Positions 45,671 through 54,120 of a stretch of 64,000 nt of DNA are shown here, in pieces. Both the position numbers and the translations under genes were made by a program. The stretch is from Pseudomonas sp. Seg1 (GTDB lineage: Bacteria > Pseudomonadota > Gammaproteobacteria > Pseudomonadales > Pseudomonadaceae), in NCBI RefSeq assembly GCF_018326005.1, contig NZ_AP021903.1, positions 5,478,501 to 5,542,500 of the forward strand, written 5' to 3'. The notes beneath the pieces were generated by a model. It worked only from the letters and a program-made list of their open reading frames with translations, made no database searches and was not told where the DNA came from. Each line of letters opens with the position of its first letter. Position 1 is the stretch's first letter.

Positions 45671-47365
45671 ATGAAAGACGAAACAGATGGCACTGACGCA
45701 CCTGAATCCGAAACCCCCACCGACACCAGTCGCCGCCGCTTCCTCGGTGGCGTCGCGGTGCTCGGTGTTGGCGCGACGCTGGCCGGATGCGGCAACGCCA
45801 GTGACCAATCCGGCAAACCGGCCGAGCGCCCGCTGACGCCCGCCGAGCTGGACAAAGCCCTGCGCGATCAGGTGAAAACCGTGGTGGTGATCTACGCCGA
45901 GAACCGCAGTTTCAATAACCTGTTCGGCGATTTCCCCGGCGTCGAAAAGCCACTGTCGGCGCTCAAGCCTGACGACTATCAGCAACGCGACCGCGATGGC
46001 AGCGTGCTGCAAACCCTGCCGCCGGCCTGGGGCGGTGTGCTGCAAATCGGCCCGCAAACGCTCGATGGCGTGACCTATCCCAGCGCCACACAGTTTCAGG
46101 AAAACCTGCCCAACGCGCCATTCGCCCTCAAAGGCCCGAACGGCGAAGACTTGCCGTTCGGCCTGGTGACTCGCGATTTGTGGCACGTGTTCTATCAGAA
46201 CCAAATGCAGATCAATGGCGGCAAGAACGATGGCTTCGTCGCCTGGGCCGACTCCGGTGGCTTGACCATGGGCCACTACGCCCAGAGCCGCTATTCCCTG
46301 CGGCTGTGGGATGTCGCTCAGGAATTCGTGTTGTGCGACAACTTTTTCCAGGGCGCCTTCGGTGGCTCATTCCTCAATCACCAATACCTGATCAGCGCCA
46401 CCGCGCCGTTCTACCCTGACGCTGCCAATTCTGTCGCCAAGTCGCAGATCGCCACCCTGCAAAGTGCTGATCCGGCCGACTCGCGACTCAAGCCGCTGGA
46501 ACAATCACCGGCCAGCGCCATGACCGGCCCGCCGCAGTTCGGCCCGAGTGCGCTGACCCCAGACGGTTTTGGCGTCAACACCCTCGCCCCGCCCTACTGG
46601 CCCACCTGGATTCGCGACCCGGAGCGTCCGGCGTATTCCAAACCGGATCTGCCCAACGTCATGGTGCCGCAGACCCACGAACACATCGGCGACAAACTGT
46701 CGAAGAAGAACATCGATTGGGCCTGGTACGCCGGGGCATGGCAGGCAACGCTGGAGCAATACAAGGACTCCGGTGGCATTCCCAAGATTCCGAACTTTCA
46801 GTATCACCATCAGCCGTTCAACTACTTCAAGCAGCAAGGCCCGGAAAACCCGGACGAGCGCAATAAACGCCTGCGCGACGCCGGTTTGGGTGACGAGTCG
46901 AGTACCAACAGGTTTTTCGCCGACGCCGAGGCCGGCAAGCTACCGGCCGTGAGCTTCTACAAACCGCAGGGCAACCTGAACATGCACGCCGGTTACGCCG
47001 ATGTCGCCTCCGGTGACCGGCATATCGTCCGTGCGCTGAAGGTACTGCGCGAAAGTCCGCAGTGGAAAAACATGGTGGTGATCGTCACGGTCGACGAAAA
47101 CGGCGGCTGGTGGGACCACGTCGCGCCGCCCAAGGGCGACCGCTGGGGCCCGGGATCGCGGGTGCCGGCTCTGGTGGTGTCACCGTTTGCGCGCAAGGGC
47201 ACGGTGGATCACACAATTTACGACACGGCGTCGATCCTGCGGTTGATCACCCGAGTGTTCCAGCTTGAGACCCTCAACGGCCTCAAGCAGCGTGACGAGG
47301 CGATGATAGCCCGTGGCCAGAAACCCATGGGCGATCTGACCAACGCCCTGCATTTTCGGGCCTGA
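45671..47365 (+). CDS. Tat-exported phosphoesterase (acid phosphatase / phospholipase C family)
   Basis: This 564-residue enzyme has a Tat motif SRRRFLGG at residues 20-27 and an LAGC lipobox with Cys40. The body matches the phosphoesterase family of phospholipase C and AcpA acid phosphatases: VVIYAENRSFNNLFGDFPG near residue 73, NMVVIVTVDENGGWWDHVAPP and RVPALVVSPFARKG. Pseudomonas copies are usually called acid phosphatase. Export as a folded lipoprotein fits a metal-dependent phosphatase. The next gene encodes a secreted protein of unknown role, probably cotranscribed. Confidence 0.88.
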   Translation: MKDETDGTDAPESETPTDTSRRRFLGGVAVLGVGATLAGCGNASDQSGKPAERPLTPAELDKALRDQVKTVVVIYAENRSFNNLFGDFPGVEKPLSALKPDDYQQRDRDGSVLQTLPPAWGGVLQIGPQTLDGVTYPSATQFQENLPNAPFALKGPNGEDLPFGLVTRDLWHVFYQNQMQINGGKNDGFVAWADSGGLTMGHYAQSRYSLRLWDVAQEFVLCDNFFQGAFGGSFLNHQYLISATAPFYPDAANSVAKSQIATLQSADPADSRLKPLEQSPASAMTGPPQFGPSALTPDGFGVNTLAPPYWPTWIRDPERPAYSKPDLPNVMVPQTHEHIGDKLSKKNIDWAWYAGAWQATLEQYKDSGGIPKIPNFQYHHQPFNYFKQQGPENPDERNKRLRDAGLGDESSTNRFFADAEAGKLPAVSFYKPQGNLNMHAGYADVASGDRHIVRALKVLRESPQWKNMVVIVTVDENGGWWDHVAPPKGDRWGPGSRVPALVVSPFARKGTVDHTIYDTASILRLITRVFQLETLNGLKQRDEAMIARGQKPMGDLTNALHFRA

Positions 47366-47484
47366 GGACGCGTTCTGCGGTGTGGCGCAAATTTCTGTGA
47401 ATGACGGCTTTTCTGTGCAACACGGCTGATCCACTATGAGGCGCCCCCCGCCCCGCGGGGAACCACGCTGAAAAGGATCTGAGC

Positions 47485-48687
47485 ATGTTCAAACTCGCAG
47501 GACTGATTCCCACAACACTGGCCCCCACAGCACTGGCCCTCGCCGCGCTCACGCTGAGCGCGGCCGCCCACGCCGATGTCGACTTGAAACTGGGCAGCAC
47601 CGAACGCGTCACCCGCCTCTTCGCCTACCCCAACAACTGCAGCGTGATCTGCTTTCGCAACTGGACGCTGGAGCAGACCGTCGCGCATTACCTGAGCCAG
47701 AGCGTGCAACGCGACGGTTATGCCAATGCCAAAGTGCTAGTGAAAAACGACAACGACCAGCTCTACGCCAAAATCAGCGGCGTGCCGGCCGGTTACGACA
47801 AACCGCTGTCCGCGCTGCTCGATGCCGGTGATCTCGCTTACGCCGGCGCCAGCAAACTCAACGCCGACGGCAAATGGGCGTACAGCTGGTATCTGTTCCT
47901 GCCGTTGGGCATGGCCCTGGAAAATCGCAAAAGTGTCGAATTGCTGCACTTCCCGCCGGATTACTCGCTGACCCAGGCTCAGGATTATCTGCGTTCAAAC
48001 ACCACCGACCGGTGGGCCACGCTGTTGACGGTCAATGGCATCCCCGCCGGGCAGACCCCGGCCTATCAGACCATCATCGACATAGCGCCGATCGCCGCGC
48101 CCGCCAGCGCCGGCAGTGATCTGGAAGGCGTTTATGACTACTTCAAGGACTACCAGACCACGCTGGTCAAACAATTCAGCCAAACCTCCAGCGGCAAGAC
48201 ACTGCCGATGGTGGCTTTCGGCGCGCCGGTACGGAACTGGATCAAGCAGCAATACGGGCCGACGGTCAGCGTACTGGGCCTGGCGACCATCAGCCCGAGC
48301 GCGGGCGTGAACGTGCCGGTGCTGGGATCGAACCATCCGAGTTACATCTGGTACGCCGCCGACCCGAAAAGCTATACCGGCGACGATGCACAGGCCAAAG
48401 CTGACGCCGCCGGCCTGAAAGTCATGGGCCAGGATTTGAGCGCCGCCTGTTGGCAAGCCAATATGGGCAGCAGACCAGGCAGCAACGCGCAGACCACCCT
48501 CAGCAACTGCACGCAGACCTGGCAAGTCACGCAAAAAGCGAAAACCTGCGAGCTGTTCTACACCTCAATCCGCAACCTGACGCCGGAACAGGCCGCCGCC
48601 AAATGCGCGACCACGCCGATCAAAGCGCAGCTGCAGCAGCTGAAGGCGCCGATGCCAGACACCGCGGTGCCCGCTCCGCACCTGTAA
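47485..48687 (+). CDS. Secreted protein of unknown function
   Basis: This 400-residue protein has a Sec signal peptide ending near AHA/DVD (residue 30). I do not recognise a domain. Visible features are six cysteines, two early (NNCSVICFRNW) and four late (SAACWQ, LSNC, KTCEL, AAKCATT), which suggests disulfides in the periplasm or outside. There are also long stretches typical of a globular fold. The start ATG follows AAAAGGATCTGAGC. It lies 119 bp after the Tat phosphoesterase and may act with it. A perfect hairpin follows the stop. Confidence 0.85.
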   Translation: MFKLAGLIPTTLAPTALALAALTLSAAAHADVDLKLGSTERVTRLFAYPNNCSVICFRNWTLEQTVAHYLSQSVQRDGYANAKVLVKNDNDQLYAKISGVPAGYDKPLSALLDAGDLAYAGASKLNADGKWAYSWYLFLPLGMALENRKSVELLHFPPDYSLTQAQDYLRSNTTDRWATLLTVNGIPAGQTPAYQTIIDIAPIAAPASAGSDLEGVYDYFKDYQTTLVKQFSQTSSGKTLPMVAFGAPVRNWIKQQYGPTVSVLGLATISPSAGVNVPVLGSNHPSYIWYAADPKSYTGDDAQAKADAAGLKVMGQDLSAACWQANMGSRPGSNAQTTLSNCTQTWQVTQKAKTCELFYTSIRNLTPEQAAAKCATTPIKAQLQQLKAPMPDTAVPAPHL

Positions 48688-48701
48688 CCGCTCAAGCACC
48701 A

Positions 48702-48731
48702 TTCCCGTGTCAGTCATCACTGACACGGGAA
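48702..48731 (+). terminator. Perfect hairpin after the secreted-protein gene
   Basis: TTCCCGTGTCAGT pairs perfectly with ACTGACACGGGAA around a CATC loop, a 13-bp stem. No T run follows, so it is either a weak terminator or an RNA-stabilising 3' end; it also carries two of the TGTCAG units that recur downstream. Confidence 0.6.
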
Positions 48732-48745
48732 AGCGTCTATTTCGC

Positions 48746-48761
48746 CTGTCAGATCTGACAG
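48746..48761. promoter_or_regulatory. 16-bp perfect palindrome upstream of the SET gene, candidate operator
   Basis: CTGTCAGATCTGACAG is a perfect palindrome. Together with further CTGACAG at about 48817 it makes a cluster of TGTCAG units in the 182-bp gap before the SET-domain gene. A dimeric repressor site is the natural reading; the regulator is unknown. Confidence 0.45.
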
Positions 48762-48869
48762 TAGACGTGGCAATAGTTTTTACGACAGGATTGGATCCAA
48801 ACAGCCATGTTGCAGAACTGACAGGACGTCAGTGCAAGGAAGTCGCAGCATCTTCCAACAAGGATTGTT

Positions 48870-49394
48870 ATGAATACCCACGCGTTTGCAGGATCCGTCC
48901 CTCACGATACCGAGGGCATTTACCCGTTCGCAGGGTTACCCGTACGGCTGGGCTTTCCCTCCTTCGCCGACTTTGAAATCCTCCACGATGAGTACGCCAC
49001 CCCAACCGGGGTCGCGGCGCGCCGGGAATTTCTGCATACCAGCCGCATGTGCCGGGTGTCGGGACAACTGCTGCCCTACCGCTGTCGCCAGACCCGACAA
49101 CTGCTGACCGGCATCCATATCTACGATCCACGCTTTTGTGGATTGCTCGAACACGCCTGCGACCCGAACGTGTTTCTCGACATGAGCGAACTCTGGCTGT
49201 GGGCCTTGAAAGATATCCACAGGGGCGAGCGGCTGACCATGGATTACGCCGCCACCGAAGACAAACTGCTACGCCAGTTCGCCTGCGGTTGCGGTTCTTC
49301 GCGCTGCCGTGGGTGGATCACCGGTTACAACGAACCACCCACCCTTGAAGGTCAGCATTATCTGCAACGCTGGCGCGGCCATGGCCTGGGTTGA
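48870..49394 (+). CDS. SET-domain protein, putative lysine methyltransferase
   Basis: This 174-residue protein carries the second half of a SET domain. EHACDPN at residues 94-100 corresponds to the NHSCxPN SAM pocket. LTMDY at 122-126 is the catalytic ELTxDY-type motif. A post-SET cysteine cluster follows with C139, C141 and C146 in FACGCGSSRCRGWI. No signal peptide is seen. AAGGATTGTT precedes the ATG. Bacterial SET proteins are uncommon and may methylate ribosomal or other host proteins; the substrate is unknown. It may be an isolated gene acquired by transfer, but base composition is like its neighbours. Confidence 0.83.
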   Translation: MNTHAFAGSVPHDTEGIYPFAGLPVRLGFPSFADFEILHDEYATPTGVAARREFLHTSRMCRVSGQLLPYRCRQTRQLLTGIHIYDPRFCGLLEHACDPNVFLDMSELWLWALKDIHRGERLTMDYAATEDKLLRQFACGCGSSRCRGWITGYNEPPTLEGQHYLQRWRGHGLG

Positions 49395-49414
49395 GCAGTG
49401 CTTTCAGATTCAGG

Positions 49415-50059
49415 CTACAACGCACCTACCGGACGCAAACGGTATTGCGGCGGCAATTGCTCGAAACCGCTGATGGTCGTGTTCAGGCTTTTCCAGCGGC
49501 CATCCTTGATGCCGTAGATGCAGCCGTGGATCGACAGGCTCTGCCCACGATGCCAGGCGTTCTGAATGATGCTGGTGTGCGCAACGTTGGCCACTTGCTG
49601 GACCACGTTGAGTTCGCACAGACGATCGACCTGCTCTTCTTCGGTCGGCAACTTGGCCAGTTCCTCGCGCTTTTCGTAGTACAGGTCGCGGATCGAGCGC
49701 AGCCAGCCATCGATCAGGCCGAACTGACGGTCCTGCATCGACGCACGCACACCGCCACAACCGTAGTGACCAGTCACCAGAATGTGTTTGACCTTGAGCA
49801 CGTCCACCGCGTACTGGATCACCGACAGGCAGTTGAGGTCGGTATGCAGCACCACGTTGGCGACGTTACGGTGTACGAACAGATCGCCCGGCAACATGCC
49901 GACGATTTCATTGGCCGGCACCCGTGCGTCGGAACAGCCGATCCACAGATACTCAGGCGTTTGCTGACGCGCCAGCTTGGCGAAGAAATCCGGGTCTTCC
50001 TTGGTGATCGCGTCAGCCCAACGCTCGTTGTTATCAATCAGGTCTTGTAAGTCGTGCAT
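49415..50059 (-). CDS. can: Beta-class carbonic anhydrase
   Basis: This 214-residue enzyme interconverts CO2 and bicarbonate. Zinc ligands and catalytic residues are Cys42, Asp44 and Arg46 in CSDARVPANE, and His98 and Cys101 in GHYGCGG. It matches E. coli Can in length. The ATG at 50059 gives MHDLQDLIDNNERWA, the usual N-terminus; a longer frame upstream has no family similarity. The upstream gap is shared with a divergent acidic protein gene, which starts at 50199. Confidence 0.96.
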   Translation of the reverse strand: MHDLQDLIDNNERWADAITKEDPDFFAKLARQQTPEYLWIGCSDARVPANEIVGMLPGDLFVHRNVANVVLHTDLNCLSVIQYAVDVLKVKHILVTGHYGCGGVRASMQDRQFGLIDGWLRSIRDLYYEKREELAKLPTEEEQVDRLCELNVVQQVANVAHTSIIQNAWHRGQSLSIHGCIYGIKDGRWKSLNTTISGFEQLPPQYRLRPVGAL

Positions 50060-50198
50060 ATGTAAGGCCTCAAGAAAGATGCGCAGCTTTGACAGACGAC
50101 CGTCGGTCGGGGTCACGAAAGGATCGCAAGTGTTTTCGTTGGAATTCTCGTGTGCCGGGTGAGTCCACCTAGTAAGGCCCACACTATGAGGATTTGCC

Positions 50199-50603
50199 AT
50201 GACTGATTCACGACGCCCTTACGATGCGGTGCAACCGGAGCCCATCGATGATAACGAAGACCGCATGGGATCGGTGCACGAGCTGGATTTCGACGACGAA
50301 GAGCCCAGCGCGAAGATTGGCGATGAGATTCCGGAGCGGGAACGCGAACAATTGATGCCCGATGAGCGCGTGCGTGAGGCCGGGCTTACCGGCGCATCGA
50401 CCGCTGATCATGAACCTACCGACGATGACTTGAGCCCGGAAACCCTGATCCATGAAGATGGCGCGCGGGATGCCGAGGAGGCTGGCGAAGACAATCCGGC
50501 GGACTGGGATCTGAGCTTGGTCGATGAAGATGACATCGGCGGCGGCAATGGCCTGGATGAGGCTGAACTGGCGCGGCGCGATCCGCTGGATGGCAACCGC
50601 TGA
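50199..50603 (+). CDS. Small acidic protein of unknown function
   Basis: This 134-residue protein is rich in Asp and Glu (for example ELDFDDEEPSAKIGDEIPER) and has no membrane segment or signal peptide. It is likely disordered. Pseudomonas proteins of this type carry labels such as serine kinase/phosphatase or HPr-related protein, which I regard as unsupported. It is divergent from the carbonic anhydrase gene and followed by a different REP type. Gene order can-(this)-rimI-holD is conserved in Pseudomonas as I recall it, which suggests it is a real gene. Confidence 0.75.
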   Translation: MTDSRRPYDAVQPEPIDDNEDRMGSVHELDFDDEEPSAKIGDEIPEREREQLMPDERVREAGLTGASTADHEPTDDDLSPETLIHEDGARDAEEAGEDNPADWDLSLVDEDDIGGGNGLDEAELARRDPLDGNR

Positions 50604-50626
50604 TCATCGTTTCAGATAGATCGCTA

Positions 50627-50715
50627 TCGCGGGCAAGCCCGCTCCCACAGTGATTGGAGTCGTACGCAGATGATGTGCTCGACGCGATACCTGTGGGAGC
50701 GGGCTTGCCCGCGAT
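50627..50715. repeat. Paired inverted REP elements of a second type
   Basis: CGCGGGCAAGCCCGCTCCCACA and its inverse (shortened here) flank a centre of about 45 bp. The arm sequence differs from the TAGGAGTGAGCC type but the architecture is the same. It sits between the acidic-protein gene and the end of rimI. Confidence 0.85.
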
Positions 50716-50726
50716 GCTTTAACTTT

Positions 50727-51179
50727 TTAATCGACCAACGTGCAGGCCATGACCACGGCATCTTCGCGCCCGCCAACAGCCGGATAATAATCCCGGCGCC
50801 GGCCAATTTCGTTGAAGCCATAACGCTCATACAACTTGAACGCAGCTGTATTGCTGTCACGCACTTCGAGAAAGCACTCGCGAGCTTCAGCTGCATACGC
50901 CCGCGACATCAGATGCTCCAGCAAGGTCAGCCCCAGCCCGCGCCCCTGATTCTCCGGTTTGACCGTGATGTTGAGCAGATGCGCCTCATCGAGAATGATC
51001 TGCACCACGCCGTGGCCGACCTGCTGCTGACCTTCGAACATCAGCCAGATCTGGTATTTGCCCAGCCCGTCGAGAAAAATCCCGCGGGTCCACGGATGGC
51101 TGTACGCCGCATATTCGATCTTCAATACAGCGTCCAGGTCCGCCTCGGTCATCGGGCGGAACGATACAGCTTCACTCAT
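50727..51179 (-). CDS. rimI: Ribosomal protein S18 alanine N-acetyltransferase
   Basis: This 150-residue GNAT enzyme has the acetyl-CoA loop PENQGRGLGLTLLEHL at about residues 75-90. It also has PWTRGIFLDGLGKYQIWLM and ECFLEVRDSNTAAFKLYERYGF, the usual RimI signature. It acetylates the N-terminal alanine of S18 (and in some species other proteins). The start overlaps the holD stop by 8 bp, the same holD-rimI coupling as in E. coli. Confidence 0.94.
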   Translation of the reverse strand: MSEAVSFRPMTEADLDAVLKIEYAAYSHPWTRGIFLDGLGKYQIWLMFEGQQQVGHGVVQIILDEAHLLNITVKPENQGRGLGLTLLEHLMSRAYAAEARECFLEVRDSNTAAFKLYERYGFNEIGRRRDYYPAVGGREDAVVMACTLVD

Positions 51180-51918
51180 TCGATTGTTTCCAGCGCGCCA
51201 TCAGCCGACGCATGGCTTGCCACACAGCGGCCTTGCGCTGTGGCTCTTCCATTAACAACTCCAGACCGGGAATGGCCCAGGCCGAGCCCAGACCTTCGAT
51301 CTGCAATTCACGATTGAACGCTTCGGCGTCCGCCTCACCGGCAAAGCGCACCGCCGGCAGGCCGATCAGCCACAGGCAAGCGCACGGCGCCGCTTCCATC
51401 TGTACCGAGAGAAAACCCTGGACGAAGTCGCGCGCCGCCTCCGGGCCTTGGTCCATGGTGCCGCGATTGAGCCACGGCCAGCGCACCGGCTCGCCGACGA
51501 TTTGTGGCGCATCCGGCAGACCGGCGGCGCGCAGCATGTCTTTAAGCAGCAGATAGGCGGGATCGCGGCTCTGGAACGGCTCGCCTGTGGGTAACTCGAC
51601 CAGTAGCAGGCAACGCCCGGCACGCAGCAATTGCAGAGCGAAACGCGGTGGCGGTACCGGCGCAGGCTTAGCCACAACGGGTGTGTCGTCGGCCTCTTCC
51701 ACCGGTTTGGCGTTGGTTCGCGTACTGGCCAGCGAAGGGCGCGGCACTTCGATCTTTGGCCGTTCATTTGGACGCGCGGCAGGCTGCACGGGCGTTTCAG
51801 CCTGAGGTGCGAGCAAAACCGGCGCTTCTACCTCGGGCTCGGGCATGTCCAGCAGCTCGGGCCGCGACGGTGCGGCGAAGGGCAATTCGGTGCGCGGCAG
51901 CCAATTGACCACCTGCAT
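51172..51918 (-). CDS. holD: DNA polymerase III psi subunit-like protein (HolD)
   Basis: This 248-residue protein starts MQVVNWLPRTELPFAAPSRP. It has a Pro/Ala-rich middle (about residues 40-110) and a C-terminal domain with RFALQLLRAGRCLLLVELP. Its place directly before rimI corresponds to E. coli holD-rimI, and I recall the P. aeruginosa gene at this position being assigned as the psi subunit of the clamp loader. Psi binds chi and the gamma complex and aids SSB contact. Sequence similarity to E. coli HolD is low, so the call depends on context. Confidence 0.75.
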   Translation of the reverse strand: MQVVNWLPRTELPFAAPSRPELLDMPEPEVEAPVLLAPQAETPVQPAARPNERPKIEVPRPSLASTRTNAKPVEEADDTPVVAKPAPVPPPRFALQLLRAGRCLLLVELPTGEPFQSRDPAYLLLKDMLRAAGLPDAPQIVGEPVRWPWLNRGTMDQGPEAARDFVQGFLSVQMEAAPCACLWLIGLPAVRFAGEADAEAFNRELQIEGLGSAWAIPGLELLMEEPQRKAAVWQAMRRLMARWKQSNE

Positions 51919-51969
51919 GGCGTTCAAATAGGCGCGGCGGCGAGACTCGATAAGCAAAGGTCGGCCACT

Positions 51970-51978
51970 TGTGGATAA
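51970..51978. promoter_or_regulatory. Perfect DnaA-box-like 9-mer in the holD/mksF divergent region
   Basis: TGTGGATAA is the exact inverse of TTATCCACA, and lies 52 bp upstream of the holD start and 174 bp before mksF. Both neighbours are chromosome replication or segregation genes, but one box may be chance. Confidence 0.35.
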
Positions 51979-52151
51979 CTGAAAGAGCGCTGATTCTACC
52001 GCCCTTCGCTCAAGATCGCTTGCTGTTGATCGATAGCCTTGACCAATGCTCTTTACCCTGGAAAAAACAGCAGCCCGTCCCGAGAGTGAATTGCAGCCTT
52101 CGTGATGCAGTACAATCGCGGCTTTTAATCGCCAACCAGCCGGCCATTCCG

Positions 52152-53429
52152 ATGATCGAACCCAAGCGCGTCTTGCGCGCCCTCGCTGAACACTGGGCAC
52201 TTCTGGAGCCACTGTGCGAGCACTTCGACCAAGGCACCCTGAGCCTCAACGAACTGCGCACGCAACTGGCCGCCCAACAACTGGACAGCACGCCGCAGGA
52301 CATCACCAGCCTGCTCGACGTGTGGATTCGCCTGGATATTCTGATTCCGGTGGCGAAAAGCCCGAACCGATTCGAGCTGAACGCGCAGATTCACGACTTC
52401 CTCGCCTACTTGCGTCGTGAGCACCGCTTGGGCCTGTGCCTGGAGATCGAAGCCTATCTGCGCCACCTCGAGCGTCTGGCGGGTTATATCCAGGACGCGT
52501 TCGACGTCCGCGACGGCCACGACCTGGCCCGTCAGTTGCGCTTGCTCGACATGCGCGTACGCGATGTTTTGAAGAAGCTCGACAATGACGAACAGGCGCT
52601 GGTGGCTGTGGCCGAACGCGCCAAGACCAGCGACCGGCAGATTCCATTGCGCCAGCGCTACGCCGAAGTGTTGGCGACCTGGGACGAATACGTCGAGCCG
52701 ATGATCGATCTGGTCAATGCCGACGGCGCTTTCGAACAAGGCGTGCGCAAGGTCGAAACGGTATTGCTGAAGATGCTCAGCGAACAGCAACGCCTCGGCC
52801 ATCTGGTCGATGACGACATGCTGCTGCGCACCCACGCGCGCATCCTCGAAATGCAAACCAGCGCCCAGTTGACTTTGCGTCATGCCCGCGAACTGCTGCT
52901 GCCACTGCGTGAAGAAGCGCGCCGGCATAACGCCGTGACCCGTGGTGCCGCGCTGGCGCTGGCGGCGATTCGCCGCAAAGGCATTGATGCCGTGCCGCAA
53001 GCGGCGATGCCGCTGTTTACCCGCCCGCAGAGCACCTTCCTCGGCAGCGCCAGTCAGGTCGAAGCCTACGTTTACGCCCTGGCGCGTTTCGAGCCGAAAC
53101 CGGCGCGTTTCCCCAAGGCGCACAAGACGCAGAAAGGCGAAGCCCCACGCGCGCCACGCACCGTGCGCGAGATGGTCGACCGTTGCGAAGAATCGCTGCC
53201 GATGCCGGACCTGATGACCTGGCTGCTGGAACAGGAACCGGACGGCGCCACCGACGAATTGCTTTACTGGTTCTCGCGCCTGTCGCGGGAAAAACGTTTC
53301 AAGCGCGAGCGTCTGGAACGCCGCGAATACCACACTCACGAGCACCAGGTCAGCCTGCGCTCCTTCGCCCTGCTCTCGGCCAGCGACACCGCCGCCGAGG
53401 ATTCTGCGAGCATCCCACATGCATCTTGA
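52152..53429 (+). CDS. mksF: MksF-like condensin kleisin subunit
   Basis: This 425-residue protein is helical and charged, with no signal peptide. It starts MIEPKRVLRALAEHWALLEPL. It shares its position with the first gene of the MksBEF condensin operon of P. aeruginosa, where MksF is the kleisin that bridges the SMC heads. It has an N-terminal winged-helix-like part and a long helical middle. The ATG at 52152 is used because the upstream in-frame extension has no similarity to the family; an ATG one base off is out of frame. It overlaps mksE by 11 bp. Confidence 0.85.
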   Translation: MIEPKRVLRALAEHWALLEPLCEHFDQGTLSLNELRTQLAAQQLDSTPQDITSLLDVWIRLDILIPVAKSPNRFELNAQIHDFLAYLRREHRLGLCLEIEAYLRHLERLAGYIQDAFDVRDGHDLARQLRLLDMRVRDVLKKLDNDEQALVAVAERAKTSDRQIPLRQRYAEVLATWDEYVEPMIDLVNADGAFEQGVRKVETVLLKMLSEQQRLGHLVDDDMLLRTHARILEMQTSAQLTLRHARELLLPLREEARRHNAVTRGAALALAAIRRKGIDAVPQAAMPLFTRPQSTFLGSASQVEAYVYALARFEPKPARFPKAHKTQKGEAPRAPRTVREMVDRCEESLPMPDLMTWLLEQEPDGATDELLYWFSRLSREKRFKRERLERREYHTHEHQVSLRSFALLSASDTAAEDSASIPHAS

Positions 53430-54120
53430 TCTTTCCGAACTGTCGCAACTCGCGCCGATTTTCCGCGAGTTGTTCAAGGGCTACCACGTCAGCCGCCGCG
53501 ACCCGGAGCTGTACGCGCAACTGTCGAACTTCCAGGATCAGTACCGCACGCTGTTCAAGGCGCTGGGTTTTGAACTGGTCTGCGACACCCGTGGCTTCTA
53601 CTACTTCGTGCCGGACATGGCCGCTGCGGCGGTGAACAAGACTGCCCAGCGTCTGGCGCTGTTCACTTTCATCCTCGTCGAGCATCTGGCTGATCAGGGC
53701 CGCGACCCGATCGCCGTGCTCGATGGCGGTAGCCTCGGCCGCGAAGAGTTGCCATCGCTGTTGGAGAAATACCGCGACCTGTTTATTCAGGCCGAAGTGC
53801 AAACGGTTGAAGAACTCGAAGAAAAGATCATGCGCCGCATGACTCAACTGGGTTTCGCTGGCGAAGAAAACGGCGTTTACCGTTTCCTGCCGCCGATGCA
53901 CCGTTTCCTCGATGTGTGCCTGTCGGTGCAGCAAGACCGCGATCTGGCGGCCAGCGTGCACAGCGTATTGCCACTGCCGGCGCCGGTGCTGATCGACGAA
54001 GCAGCCGAAGCGAAATTCCTCGAAACCGACGATCCGCTCGATCTCAGCGAATTTGACGAAGAAAGCGAAGAAGACGCTCTGGCCCGCGCCATTGCCGAAG
54101 AACAGGAGTCCGACGCATGA
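53419..54120 (+). CDS. mksE: MksE-like condensin accessory subunit
   Basis: This 233-residue protein has a winged-helix-like composition: RELFKGYHVSRRDPELYAQL at the N-terminus, then FELVCDTRGFYYFVPDM, and an acidic C-terminal tail rich in Glu/Asp from about residue 200. It corresponds to MksE (the MukE analogue) that binds the kleisin MksF. It overlaps mksF by 11 bp and mksB by 4 bp, so the three are translationally coupled. Confidence 0.87.
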   Translation: MHLDLSELSQLAPIFRELFKGYHVSRRDPELYAQLSNFQDQYRTLFKALGFELVCDTRGFYYFVPDMAAAAVNKTAQRLALFTFILVEHLADQGRDPIAVLDGGSLGREELPSLLEKYRDLFIQAEVQTVEELEEKIMRRMTQLGFAGEENGVYRFLPPMHRFLDVCLSVQQDRDLAASVHSVLPLPAPVLIDEAAEAKFLETDDPLDLSEFDEESEEDALARAIAEEQESDA

